Of a stretch of DNA of 64,000 nucleotides, positions 28,658 through 36,639 are shown in pieces (positions within the stretch are counted from its first letter, which is position 1; each line of letters begins with the position of its first letter). Where the stretch lies: NCBI GenBank assembly GCA_026389315.1, contig JAPLIC010000024.1, positions 1 through 64,000 of the forward strand. The letters run 5' to 3'. The DNA is from Cyanobacteriota bacterium. Its GTDB lineage: Bacteria > Cyanobacteriota > Cyanobacteriia > PCC-6307 > Cyanobiaceae. Below the pieces are notes generated by a model. That model was not told the origin of the DNA, did no database searches, and worked only from the letters and a program-made list of their open reading frames with translations. The position numbers and the translations under genes were made by a program.

Positions 28658-28980
28658 TTCTGCGCTGGATATTGCGAATTCAGGTAGCTCAGTAAAGCGG
28701 TGCGCATCTGCCCTCGCTTATCAATCAAGAGTTGTATCGTATTAGCGATCTCCTCTGAATTGGCATCTCCTTGGGTTGCGGCACAGGAAGTTTCCCACCA
28801 TTCCGTATAGGTGTCAATAAACTTTGTCAGTAGGCCTGCCGCTAACTGGTCCTTGCTGCTGATTTCATCTAGTAGGTGTGCTTTGTCTTGGTCTGCGGAA
28901 AGGCCTAGTCGCTTTGCCACAATACGAGGTGCCTCATTGATGACTTCTTGATAATCTTGTTGGGTCATCGCTAGATACAT
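28654..28980 (-). CDS. Partner gene (candidate antitoxin) overlapping the ART-like ORF by 4 nt
   Basis: 108-aa ORF upstream and overlapping 28654-28657; helical, acidic. Confidence 0.5.
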   Translation of the reverse strand: MYLAMTQQDYQEVINEAPRIVAKRLGLSADQDKAHLLDEISSKDQLAAGLLTKFIDTYTEWWETSCAATQGDANSEEIANTIQLLIDKRGQMRTALLSYLNSQYPAQK

Positions 28981-29169
28981 GGCTGTTTGCTCGTTGGTTT
29001 AGTGTATGTTATTGGAGATAGGTTCCATTCAGCACCTGCCTTTTCGATAGGCCTGGCGATCACATGGTGGAGTCAGTGGCGCCATTGCTCCATCTGCGAC
29101 TGGGAATAGAGGAACAGATTCATACAATAGGTGGGCTGGCTTTGGGGCGTTGGTGCTGCCACGAAACTC

Positions 29170-29461
29170 AGCAACCCACCAATGGCTGGATGCGCTCTAG
29201 CTCGTCGACCAGCTCGGCACTGGCCAGCTCAGTGTCATGGGCGGCCTGGGCGCGCAACTAGTAACCGGGGCTGAGCCCCAGCACGCGGCAGAGCCGCAGG
29301 TCGGTGTCGGCGGTGATGGCCCGCTGGCCGGGGATGTTTTCGCTGATGCGGGAGGCGGGCACGCCGATCGCTTTGGCCAGGCGATATTGGCTGATGCCCA
29401 GCGGTTCGAGGAAGTCCTCCTGGATCAGTTCGCCGGGGGTGATGGGGGATAGGCGGTTCAT
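29170..29461 (-). pseudogene. higA: HigA antitoxin with premature TAG at 29258-29260
   Basis: MNRLSPITPGELIQEDFLEPLGISQYRLAKAIGVPASRISENIPGQRAITADTDLRLCRVLGLSPGY[TAG]LRAQAAHDTELASAELVDELERIQPLVGC*. Confidence 0.85.
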
Positions 29462-29500
29462 GGGGATGGCTCAGTGGTCATCAATTCATTGGTAATCAAC

Positions 29501-29607
29501 TCAGTGGTAATCAATGATCTCAACATCTTCCGGGCTGTTAAAAGCGAGACACGGCCCAACCACTAGAGAGAGGCCTTGATGTCGGCGTATCGGAACGACC
29601 GGATCAT
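29501..29607 (-). pseudogene. higB: HigB toxin remnant with internal deletion
   Basis: MIRSFRYADIKASL* and, out of frame, ...AFNSPEDVEIIDYH*: start and end of HigB, middle lost. Confidence 0.6.
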
Positions 29608-29640
29608 GGCTTCACAATAGTTCTGCCACGCAGAATGGTC

Positions 29641-29730
29641 GCCGCCGCCACCCTGGGGGAGAGCACCGGCGAGACCTTCTCCTAGGCGGTGCTGGCTCGG
29701 GTGATTTCGCGGTTTTGGATTGGCAGATGA
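29641..29730 (+). repeat. Degenerate duplicate of the mnmE 3' terminus
   Basis: gccgccgccaccctgggggagagcaccggcgagacc...gcggtgctggctcgggtgatttcgcggttttggattggcagatga versus mnmE 27961..28052. Confidence 0.88.
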
Positions 29731-29734
29731 GAGG

Positions 29735-30036
29735 AGTATGTCAACCGGATGGCGCGTAGTACCAGTTTTCCAAGTTCAGTCCGGGGATACGTTTGAATTC
29801 GCGCAGGTTGCGAGTTACGAGGGTCAGGCCACGCGCCAGGGCCTGCCCGGCGATGAGGATGTCTTAGGTGCCCATGGGAGTGCCGCGGGCGGCCAATAAG
29901 GCGCGAATCTCTACCGCATGGCGAGCGTCCTCTACCCACGTCAGCAGGCACCAGCGAGTGAAGACGGCTGGACAGGGGGCCGTTGGGTTCGTTCAGCGTT
30001 GCAATTACCGCATTGACATCAAGCAAATAGCGCATG
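29735..30036 (-). pseudogene. PIN (VapC) toxin remnant: frameshift plus internal TAA
   Basis: MRYLLDVNAVIATLNEPNGPLSSRL (frame 1) ... VEDARHAVEIRALLAARGTPMGT[TAA]DILIAGQALARGLTLVTRNLREFKRIPGLNLENWYYAPSG (frame 2). Confidence 0.75.
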
Positions 30037-30044
30037 CGGGACAA

Positions 30045-30293
30045 TCACCCGAATAACTGATCAAGCTCCGGGCGCTCCTGAGCGATGGGTTGCTCGTCGA
30101 CCGCGCGTTGGATATCCGAGTCAATCGGGCCGCTGAGGGAATCGAGCCAGGTCCAGTCTGTGGCGATTGGCTCCAGGATCACGGCGGCGCCGTGCCGACG
30201 AATGCGCACTTCAGTGCCATCCATGCGGAATGCCTTGGGCAGCCGTACAGCCTGGGAGCGCCCAGACCAGAAGAGCTTCGCGGTGTCTATGGC
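30045..30293 (-). pseudogene. VapB-like antitoxin whose expected ATG is ATA
   Basis: (ATA)DTAKLFWSGRSQAVRLPKAFRMDGTEVRIRRHGAAVILEPI; the family normally begins MDTAKLFWSGRSQAVRLP. Confidence 0.6.
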
Positions 30294-30333
30294 GCGCCTA
30301 AGGAACAGTATGGATATCAAAAAGATATATCAG

Positions 30334-30402
30334 GGCTGAGCCCCTTTGCGCGGCAGTGCCGCAGGTGTGTGTCGGCGGTGATCGCCTACTGGCCATTTCC
30401 AG
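30334..30402 (-). pseudogene. Second HigA fragment
   Basis: GQ[TAG]AITADTHLRHCRAKGLSPD parallels GQRAITADTDLRLCRVLGLSPGY. Confidence 0.65.
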
Positions 30403-30444
30403 CTTGGGCGTTTGGTCATGGGGCAAGAGCCGTTGGGCTGTGGA

Positions 30445-30690
30445 AGGGATTCAGCAAGGCCCGCGAACCTTTGCGGGCTTCGCTGATCACATTGGTGTCA
30501 ACTAAAAACATCGGCGTCGTCCCCTCCTTCGGGCTGGCGCGCGAAATCGGTGTCACGCCCCACATCCGGCATGGCGGCCAGCAGTTCGGCCAGCTTGCGG
30601 CGGGGTGGGCTCAACAGCGCCGCCGCCAAGATCGCGCGGTGCGCCGCTTCGGCAGCCGCGCGCGCCGGCCACAGGCCGTGTGGAGAGGTA
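30445..30690 (-). pseudogene. Fragments of an antitoxin (C-terminus) and PIN toxin (N-terminus)
   Basis: ...SPPRRKLAELLAAMPDVGRDTDFARQPEGGDDADVFS* overlapping MFLVDTNVISEARKGSRAL. Confidence 0.55.
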
Positions 30691-30739
30691 CAAGAGTACT
30701 ATGCTGGTTTCGGCGACAGTTCGAGCTTGCTACGTTGAC

Positions 30740-31166
30740 GCTTGATCCTGAAAGCCTTCAATGGCAGCCAGCTCCATCTCAGCCCCCTTGGCTGCCGGAT
30801 CGCCAGGGCTGGTCAACCCTTCTCGCTGGAGCTCTGCTGCTCCTGATTTCATTTTTTTCGAACTACGGCGATGACCACCTCCTCCAGTTCGGAAGCCTCC
30901 CGGCCTCAGACCAGATCGGAATGGGCCTCCACCTTGCCGCCCTGGCGGCGCTTGCTGGCGATGCTCAACTGGCGACCCGTTTACGACATCGAACAGCGAA
31001 CGAAGCAGCTCGAAATCGAGAACAAGCGTCTCGCCGCGCTCGAATCCAGGCTGGATTCCTTGTTGCTCAATGCCGATTCCTCCTCGCAGACACCTCCCGC
31101 AACCGGCTCCAACTGAGTGAAGCCCTGGCGGTGTTGCTGGAGGAGATCAGGCTGCAAAAGCCCTGA
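30740..31166 (+). CDS. Membrane protein (outer frame of nested pair 2)
   Basis: LLAGALLLLISFFSNYGDDHLLQ...DAQLATRLRHRTANEAARNREQ; paralogous to 16316..16936; start uncertain. Confidence 0.45.
30871..31116 (+). CDS. Coiled-coil protein nested in +1 frame (inner frame of pair 2)
   Basis: MTTSSSSEASRPQTRSEWASTLPPWRRLLAMLNWRPVYDIEQRTKQLEIENKRLAALESRLDSLLLN. Confidence 0.6.
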   Translation: MTTSSSSEASRPQTRSEWASTLPPWRRLLAMLNWRPVYDIEQRTKQLEIENKRLAALESRLDSLLLNADSSSQTPPATGSN

Positions 31167-31232
31167 GCTGGGCTTGAAATGCCACTCCCTAGAGGTATTG
31201 CCAGGCCTTGGTGTCAACCGACATCGATAACT

Positions 31233-31345
31233 GCACCACTTAGGACACCGAAAAGTGTGCCACCCCCGTGGCGAAGAAATCGGCCGTGTTGCGTGTCACC
31301 ACGGAGAGGTCATGCGGAAGGGCAATCGCTGTCAAGGCCCAGCAT
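31233..31345 (-). pseudogene. PIN toxin C-terminal fragment
   Basis: ALTAIALPHDLSVVTRNTADFFATGVAHFSVS*. Confidence 0.55.
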
Positions 31346-31394
31346 TTGATCGCCGTAGACCTGAAACAGATGCAGCAGTCATTGTTCCAGAGCT

Positions 31395-31583
31395 TCAGCA
31401 GGGCCTAATTGTCCTGCGACGATTAGGTAGGCGGGCGCCTAAGTAGTTGACACCGGGCAAATAGCCAGTGATCCGCCAGTAGCGGATGGCTTCCTGCAGA
31501 GCAGGCCGGTAGAAGCCCTCCAGCAGGTTGTCCTGGGAGCTGGTGAAGCTGTACTGCCAGTCGTGATCGCGTAGCTGTGTCAT
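31395..31583 (-). pseudogene. N-terminal fragment resembling phospholipase D-like helicase proteins
   Basis: MTQLRDHDWQYSFTSSQDNLLEGFYRPALQEAIRYWRITGYL then truncated. Confidence 0.4.
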
Positions 31584-31966
31584 GGCGCGCGCCCTTCAAT
31601 CCTCATATCCACCTCATCCAGCAGGGCCTGCACCACCGTCAGCCAGTGCTGGCGATCGAGATCCAGAGACTCCGGTTCATCGTCGTAGCGGAGTTGAACA
31701 GCGAACAGGGTGAATTGCGAGAACTGGAGGTAGTGACTGATCTCGATGCCCTGTTCTCTCAGAATCTGCAGGAGATCGGCGATGTCGTGGGTAATTGGGG
31801 CTTTGAGATCGCGGCTGAGAATCCAGGCTTTGAAGGCCTTCTCAATCGCCTGCTGCAACTGGAAGCCCCAGCTGGCTTCATCGGCCTCGTCCACCGCCAG
31901 CAGCCGTGCTGCCCTGAGATCGCGCCGGGCGACGCGATGCATGGCCTGAGCTTCAGTGCGGGCCAT
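31580..31966 (-). CDS. HEPN-domain protein (toxin), copy 1
   Basis: ARRDLRAARLL...ASWGFQLQQAIEKAFKAWILSR...THDIADLLQIL. Confidence 0.85.
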   Translation of the reverse strand: MARTEAQAMHRVARRDLRAARLLAVDEADEASWGFQLQQAIEKAFKAWILSRDLKAPITHDIADLLQILREQGIEISHYLQFSQFTLFAVQLRYDDEPESLDLDRQHWLTVVQALLDEVDMRIEGRAP

Positions 31967-32315
31967 CCAGCACCCTTCCTTCCCGATGAGCTTGAGCGAT
32001 CACATGGCTGAGCCAGAGACGCCGCTCCTCCACCTTGCTGCGGGGATAGAGCAGCAGGTCCACCGGAACACGATGGTGGGCGAGCTTGTTCCAGAGCTGC
32101 CCGAGCACCTCAAACCAGTTGTGAGTGGCGTACCAGTCGTCGCTGACGGTAATCATCAGGTCCACATCGGAGCTAGGCCTGGCGTCGCCGCGCGCATGGG
32201 AGCCGAACAGGCGCACCTCGGCTTCCGGGATCTCCGCATGGATCTCTGCAGCCATCTGCCGCAGTTGGGCTTCGCTAACGGTGGCTCTGGGGGTGGCGCG
32301 GGGCGTGGTGGTCAT
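31953..32315 (-). CDS. MNT-type nucleotidyltransferase (antitoxin), copy 1
   Basis: PEAEVRLFGSHARGDARPSSDVDLMITV. Confidence 0.88.
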   Translation of the reverse strand: MTTTPRATPRATVSEAQLRQMAAEIHAEIPEAEVRLFGSHARGDARPSSDVDLMITVSDDWYATHNWFEVLGQLWNKLAHHRVPVDLLLYPRSKVEERRLWLSHVIAQAHREGRVLDGPH

Positions 32316-32719
32316 CGCAAGGCTGGGGGTGGAAGCATCGCTTCAAGAACGGTCACCAGTGCTTCGGCCCTGCCGTTCCAGTCGGATCGATCGAGGTTCT
32401 GTAAATCAGGCTGATCGTCGTAGCGGACCTGCACTGCAAAATCAGTAAAGCGGGCGAGATCGCGATAGCGGGCGATTTCGATGCCGGCTTCTTCCAACAG
32501 CTTGAGCAGGGCGACCAAGTCGTGGGTGAACGGAGGCTGCACACCAATGAGGTATAGCCAGGCCTTGAGAGCTTTCTCGATGGTTTGCTGCACCTGAAAC
32601 CCCCACACCGCCTCGTGGAACACGGTGGCATCCGTCATCCCCCTCGCGGCCAGCAGATCGCGGCGAGCGATGGACATGAGGCCGAGGGCATCGTCTTCAG
32701 CCATCGAGCCGCAAGCCAT
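32312..32719 (-). CDS. HEPN-domain protein, copy 2
   Basis: MSIARRDLLAARG...AVWGFQVQQTIEKALKAWLYLIG...THDLVALLKLL. Confidence 0.85.
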   Translation of the reverse strand: MACGSMAEDDALGLMSIARRDLLAARGMTDATVFHEAVWGFQVQQTIEKALKAWLYLIGVQPPFTHDLVALLKLLEEAGIEIARYRDLARFTDFAVQVRYDDQPDLQNLDRSDWNGRAEALVTVLEAMLPPPALR

Positions 32720-33053
32720 GGGAGTAGGCCTGGTGCACCACGCTGCTGTGCAGCTGCTGGCGTTGCTCCACCTGTGAGCGGGAGAACAACAGCAAATCCA
32801 CCGGCCGGCGCGGCTCGCTCAGCCGCCATCGCAGGCGATCCAGCACCTCAAAGCGGTTGTGCTGGGCAAGCCAGTCATCGGTCACCGTGATCAACAGATC
32901 GATGTCGGAACCGGGCCGGGCGTCGCCGCGGGCATGGGAGCCGAACAGACGCACCTCGGCCTCCGGGATCTCTGCGAGGATGTCGGAGGCTATCTGCTGC
33001 AGCAGGGCTTTGTTGACGGTGCTTTCTGGGGTGGCGCTGGTGGTTATGGTCAT
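32697..33053 (-). CDS. MNT-type nucleotidyltransferase, copy 2
   Basis: PEAEVRLFGSHARGDARPGSDIDLLITV. Confidence 0.88.
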   Translation of the reverse strand: MTITTSATPESTVNKALLQQIASDILAEIPEAEVRLFGSHARGDARPGSDIDLLITVTDDWLAQHNRFEVLDRLRWRLSEPRRPVDLLLFSRSQVEQRQQLHSSVVHQAYSHGLRLDG

Positions 33054-33442
33054 GGCTTCACCTCCACTCTAAGTCTGCCGCCAGTTCCGCCAACACCAGC
33101 TCCAATTGCTTGGGCACCGGCACCTGCTCGGCCAGGGCGAGGCGGCGAAGGTTTTCCATAGCCTTGAAGTCGGACGCCGCTGGTGCAGCAGCTTTCACCG
33201 GATCGAAGCCGGTGTAGCGGGCGTAGAGGGTCAGCACTTCGAGCACGGCCTCCAGGGCGGTTGCTGATCATCGAGAGAAACAGCGACCACCGCGAAGCAA
33301 GGGGCGAGCGCCTGATAAGCCTGATGCACATCTTGGTCGGCCAGAAAGGTGTCGCGCACCTCTCGCCAGCTGGGGTGGTGTCTGGGGACGGAGTGTTCAG
33401 TGTTGCTCATCTTAGGTGGTGGAGCCAAACCAACAGTGTTAA

Positions 33443-36400
33443 TCAGTTGCTCGACGGTTCGAATTCAAACACATCATCCAGAGAGCGGGCTGGCAAAAAG
33501 AAAGCTGGATTGTTGCCAGACGCAAGAGCTTTGAAGTGAGCCCTGCCACAATTGATTTTAGCACTTTCCTTATCGCGCAAGTCATCGGTGAACAAGCTGC
33601 TTTTTGTCTCCACGACGAGATAGAGCCTCTCCCCCTCAGGCTTATCAACCAGGACGGCCCAATCTGGGTTGTAGGGACCAAGGGGGGTGGGAACCTTGAA
33701 CCAGGCTGGGAGCTTGGCGTAAACCTTGATCGCCTCATTCTTTTCGAGGTCTTCGGCAAAAGACCGTTCGGTGTCCGATTGGTAAATCACTTGCTCGTGG
33801 ACCGATTTGTTGGCATCAATCATTGACTTGAGATAACCCGATAGCTCCTGGCTCTCGAATAATTGCTGGGCGTAGTAGGCATCATCTCCGATGCGCTGAT
33901 ATTTGATGCCATCCACCAAGGCCATGCGTTTGGTGCGGTTGATGATCTCAGCGGCCAGCTCGATGAATTGCTGTGGATTGCGTTTGAAATCATCTAGCTT
34001 CTTGCTGCCCACAAGGATGCGATAAATGCTGCGGCGTGTTAACGAGGTCTTGTCCTGAAGATCGGTCAGAATGTCGGGCAGTTCGATGTCGCTTTCTTCG
34101 AGGGTCACGGGAGCAGCGGCGGACTTCTCCGTTGCGTCCACACCTGAGCGGCCGATGGCGATGTCGGCCTTGCGCCATTGCAGGCGGGTTTTGGCGACGG
34201 CTGGTGCTTCTGCCAGCGCCTTGATGCAGTTGGTCAGCAGGGCCTCGTTGTCGAACTGCACCCGGTAGGTGGTCTTGTGCTTGATGCGATCCCAGAGGGC
34301 TTTGAAGTCGGCACCGTGTAGCACGGCCTGGCGGCTTTTCACTTGCCTGCGTTCGTCTGCGTTCTTGATCTCCAGGCGGCCGGCGAGCTTGCGCAGGATC
34401 TCCTTTACCTGGGGGAGCTGGGCCTTGAACGGCTCCGGCAGAATCAATGTGTCGTTCTTGAGTGCTGTACGCAATGCGTCTTGCAGCTTGCCTTGGGCAT
34501 TGAGAAATTTTTCAGACTTCAGGTATTCCCAGAGCTGTTTTGACTGCTCAAGCCCCAGCGGCGCGGGTTGGCCATCGGCCCCGATGATGGTGAGACCAGC
34601 GAACTGGTGGGCCTCAACAATGCCGAAGCGGATGCCTGTATCGGTTTCGATTTCTTTTTGGAGGTTTTCTGCGAACTGCTCGTAGCTCTCGGTGGCGATC
34701 ACGGTGAGCGTATTGGTTTCGAACCCGCGTAAGCGTTCACCCTGTTGATTCACGCAGAGGCGCAGGCCACGGCCGATGGTCTGACGGCGCTGCTGCTCGG
34801 AGGTCATCTCCCGCAGGGCGCAGATCTGGAAGACGTTCGGATTGTCCCAGCCCTCGCGGAGCGCGGAATGGGAAAAGATGAATTTCAACGGCGTATCAAG
34901 GCTGAGGAGCTTCTCTTTGTCACGCATGATCAATTTGTAGGTGTCGTCGTCAGCCTTGGTGGTTCCTTCACCCTTGGAATCTTTGAATATCTCCACAGTC
35001 TTTCCACCCACTTTCTTTTTGTCGATGGCAAAGTAGCCTTCGTGAACTTCTGCGGCCGCAGTTGTGAGGTCTACTTCCTGGAAGAGGGTCTGGTAGTCAG
35101 GATGATTGGCGAGGCGGCGGTATTCCTCCTCAAAGATGCGTGCATAGTCGCCATCCACCTTGTTGCCATCGGCGTCGTATTGACGATACTTCTCCACAGC
35201 ATCGATGAAGAACAGACTGAGCACCTTGATGCCCTGGGGGCGTAGCCGCTTCTCCTTGTCCAGATGTTCCTTGATGGTGCGTTTTATCATCTGGCGCTGG
35301 ATCGCGAGGGGTTCGACATCTCCATAGGCTTCGCCAAGGTGTAGAAACGTCTCACCACCGGGATAGCAAAGCTCAAGGAACTCGGTGCCCTTGGCTCCGC
35401 GTATTTCACCGATTCTGAAATCGTGGTACACGGCCCTTTGGGTTGTCATTTCCAGAAGATCTCCGTCTTCTACGTTGACTTCACGGCGTGCGACACCGGT
35501 ACCTACCTGCATGTCCAGCTCCACCTTGGCGCGAATGCCACCTTTGTTGCTGACGGATAGCAGCCGAACAAATGGCTTGTTAAAACCACCTTCAACTGAG
35601 GCCGCCGCCACTTCGATCTGCTTCACCAGCTTGCGCTCGTAAGCATCCACCGCATCGAGCTTGAACACCATGTGATGGGCCTGCTTTGGTGTGGCGGAGT
35701 AGCGCAGGTTGCACAGTGGCTTCATGCGCTCCATGGCCTTCTTGCCCTTGCCATCCAGCCCGCCTTCGACGCTTTGGGGCTCGTCAACAATCAGGATGGG
35801 GCAGGTTGCCCGGATCAAGTCAATGGGCTTCTCGCCGCCGGTTTTTTCGCTGGGGCGATACATCACATTCTTTGACTTTTCTCGTCGGGCGGTCTCGTCT
35901 GCTTCCTCTGTTTGCGCCTGCTGCTCATCGCCAAATTTGTTGATGGCGCCCACCGTCATCACCATGATCTGGATTTGGGGGCTGGTGGCGAAGTTGCGCA
36001 CCTGGCCCAGTTTGGCTGAGTCATAGATGAAGGAGTCGAAGGGTGTGCCTGCGTACAGCCCTTTGAGGTGTTCGCCTGCAGTCTCGATGGTGTGATAGAC
36101 ACCTTCTTTGATCGCCACAGAGGGCACCACGATCACGAACTTGGTGAAGCCGTAGCGCTTGTTCAGCTCGAATACAGTTCGCAGATAGACGTAGGTCTTG
36201 CCAGTGCCAGTTTCCATCTCCACAGTGAAGTCACCGGATGCGAGCGAAGCCGAGGGTGCGAGGCCGTGGCGGAGCTGAATGGCGTGCAGGTTATCAAGTA
36301 GCTGGTCATCGAGCAGGGTGAGCCGGTTGCCGATGCCAAGGTCGTTCTCCAGGAACGAAAGTTGATCACTGGAGGCTTCCCTTGTGACAGTGAACTCCGT

Positions 36401-36490
36401 CCGGCAGATTTCTTGCCCATGAAAGAGATCGCAGACTGCTTCGATGGCCTGCAGTTGGTAGTCGAGGTTGGGTTCGAAGTGGAGTTTCAT
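33443..36490 (-). CDS. Type III restriction enzyme Res-like DEAD/DEAH helicase-nuclease
   Basis: VEMETGTGKTYVYLRTVFELN, DEPQS, C-terminal nuclease-like PYNPDWAVLVDKPEGERLYLVVETKSS. Confidence 0.93.
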   Translation of the reverse strand: MKLHFEPNLDYQLQAIEAVCDLFHGQEICRTEFTVTREASSDQLSFLENDLGIGNRLTLLDDQLLDNLHAIQLRHGLAPSASLASGDFTVEMETGTGKTYVYLRTVFELNKRYGFTKFVIVVPSVAIKEGVYHTIETAGEHLKGLYAGTPFDSFIYDSAKLGQVRNFATSPQIQIMVMTVGAINKFGDEQQAQTEEADETARREKSKNVMYRPSEKTGGEKPIDLIRATCPILIVDEPQSVEGGLDGKGKKAMERMKPLCNLRYSATPKQAHHMVFKLDAVDAYERKLVKQIEVAAASVEGGFNKPFVRLLSVSNKGGIRAKVELDMQVGTGVARREVNVEDGDLLEMTTQRAVYHDFRIGEIRGAKGTEFLELCYPGGETFLHLGEAYGDVEPLAIQRQMIKRTIKEHLDKEKRLRPQGIKVLSLFFIDAVEKYRQYDADGNKVDGDYARIFEEEYRRLANHPDYQTLFQEVDLTTAAAEVHEGYFAIDKKKVGGKTVEIFKDSKGEGTTKADDDTYKLIMRDKEKLLSLDTPLKFIFSHSALREGWDNPNVFQICALREMTSEQQRRQTIGRGLRLCVNQQGERLRGFETNTLTVIATESYEQFAENLQKEIETDTGIRFGIVEAHQFAGLTIIGADGQPAPLGLEQSKQLWEYLKSEKFLNAQGKLQDALRTALKNDTLILPEPFKAQLPQVKEILRKLAGRLEIKNADERRQVKSRQAVLHGADFKALWDRIKHKTTYRVQFDNEALLTNCIKALAEAPAVAKTRLQWRKADIAIGRSGVDATEKSAAAPVTLEESDIELPDILTDLQDKTSLTRRSIYRILVGSKKLDDFKRNPQQFIELAAEIINRTKRMALVDGIKYQRIGDDAYYAQQLFESQELSGYLKSMIDANKSVHEQVIYQSDTERSFAEDLEKNEAIKVYAKLPAWFKVPTPLGPYNPDWAVLVDKPEGERLYLVVETKSSLFTDDLRDKESAKINCGRAHFKALASGNNPAFFLPARSLDDVFEFEPSSN

Positions 36491-36493
36491 GCC

Positions 36494-36619
36494 TTAGCCC
36501 ACGCCCCGCTCGCTGCCACTGAACACCATTTTCGTGGCGTCACGAAAATGGTGAATCGGGTAAAAGTCGATTGGCCTGCAGGATTCGATGCGTGCAAGAG
36601 CATCAAACTGGATTTGCAT
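36494..36619 (-). CDS. Small ORF (41 aa) between mod and res
   Basis: MQIQFDALARIESCRPIDFYPIHHFRDATKMVFSGSERGVG*; contains a perfect hairpin. Confidence 0.3.
   Translation of the reverse strand: MQIQFDALARIESCRPIDFYPIHHFRDATKMVFSGSERGVG
36524..36553. repeat. Perfect inverted repeat, 13-bp arms with 4-nt loop (CACCATTTTCGTG-GCGT-CACGAAAATGGTG)
   Basis: Direct reading, in the mod-res intergenic region. Confidence 0.95.
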
Positions 36620-36639
36620 CTTTTGTAGAAGATCTTTAT

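Noticed and set aside
9877-29461. Stop-codon recoding as an explanation for interrupted glutaminase (TAA), Anbu (TGA) and HigA (TAG)
   Set aside because: All three stop codons are involved, replacing different residues (Glu, Gly, Trp), and normal genes end in all three; decay or sequencing error is simpler.
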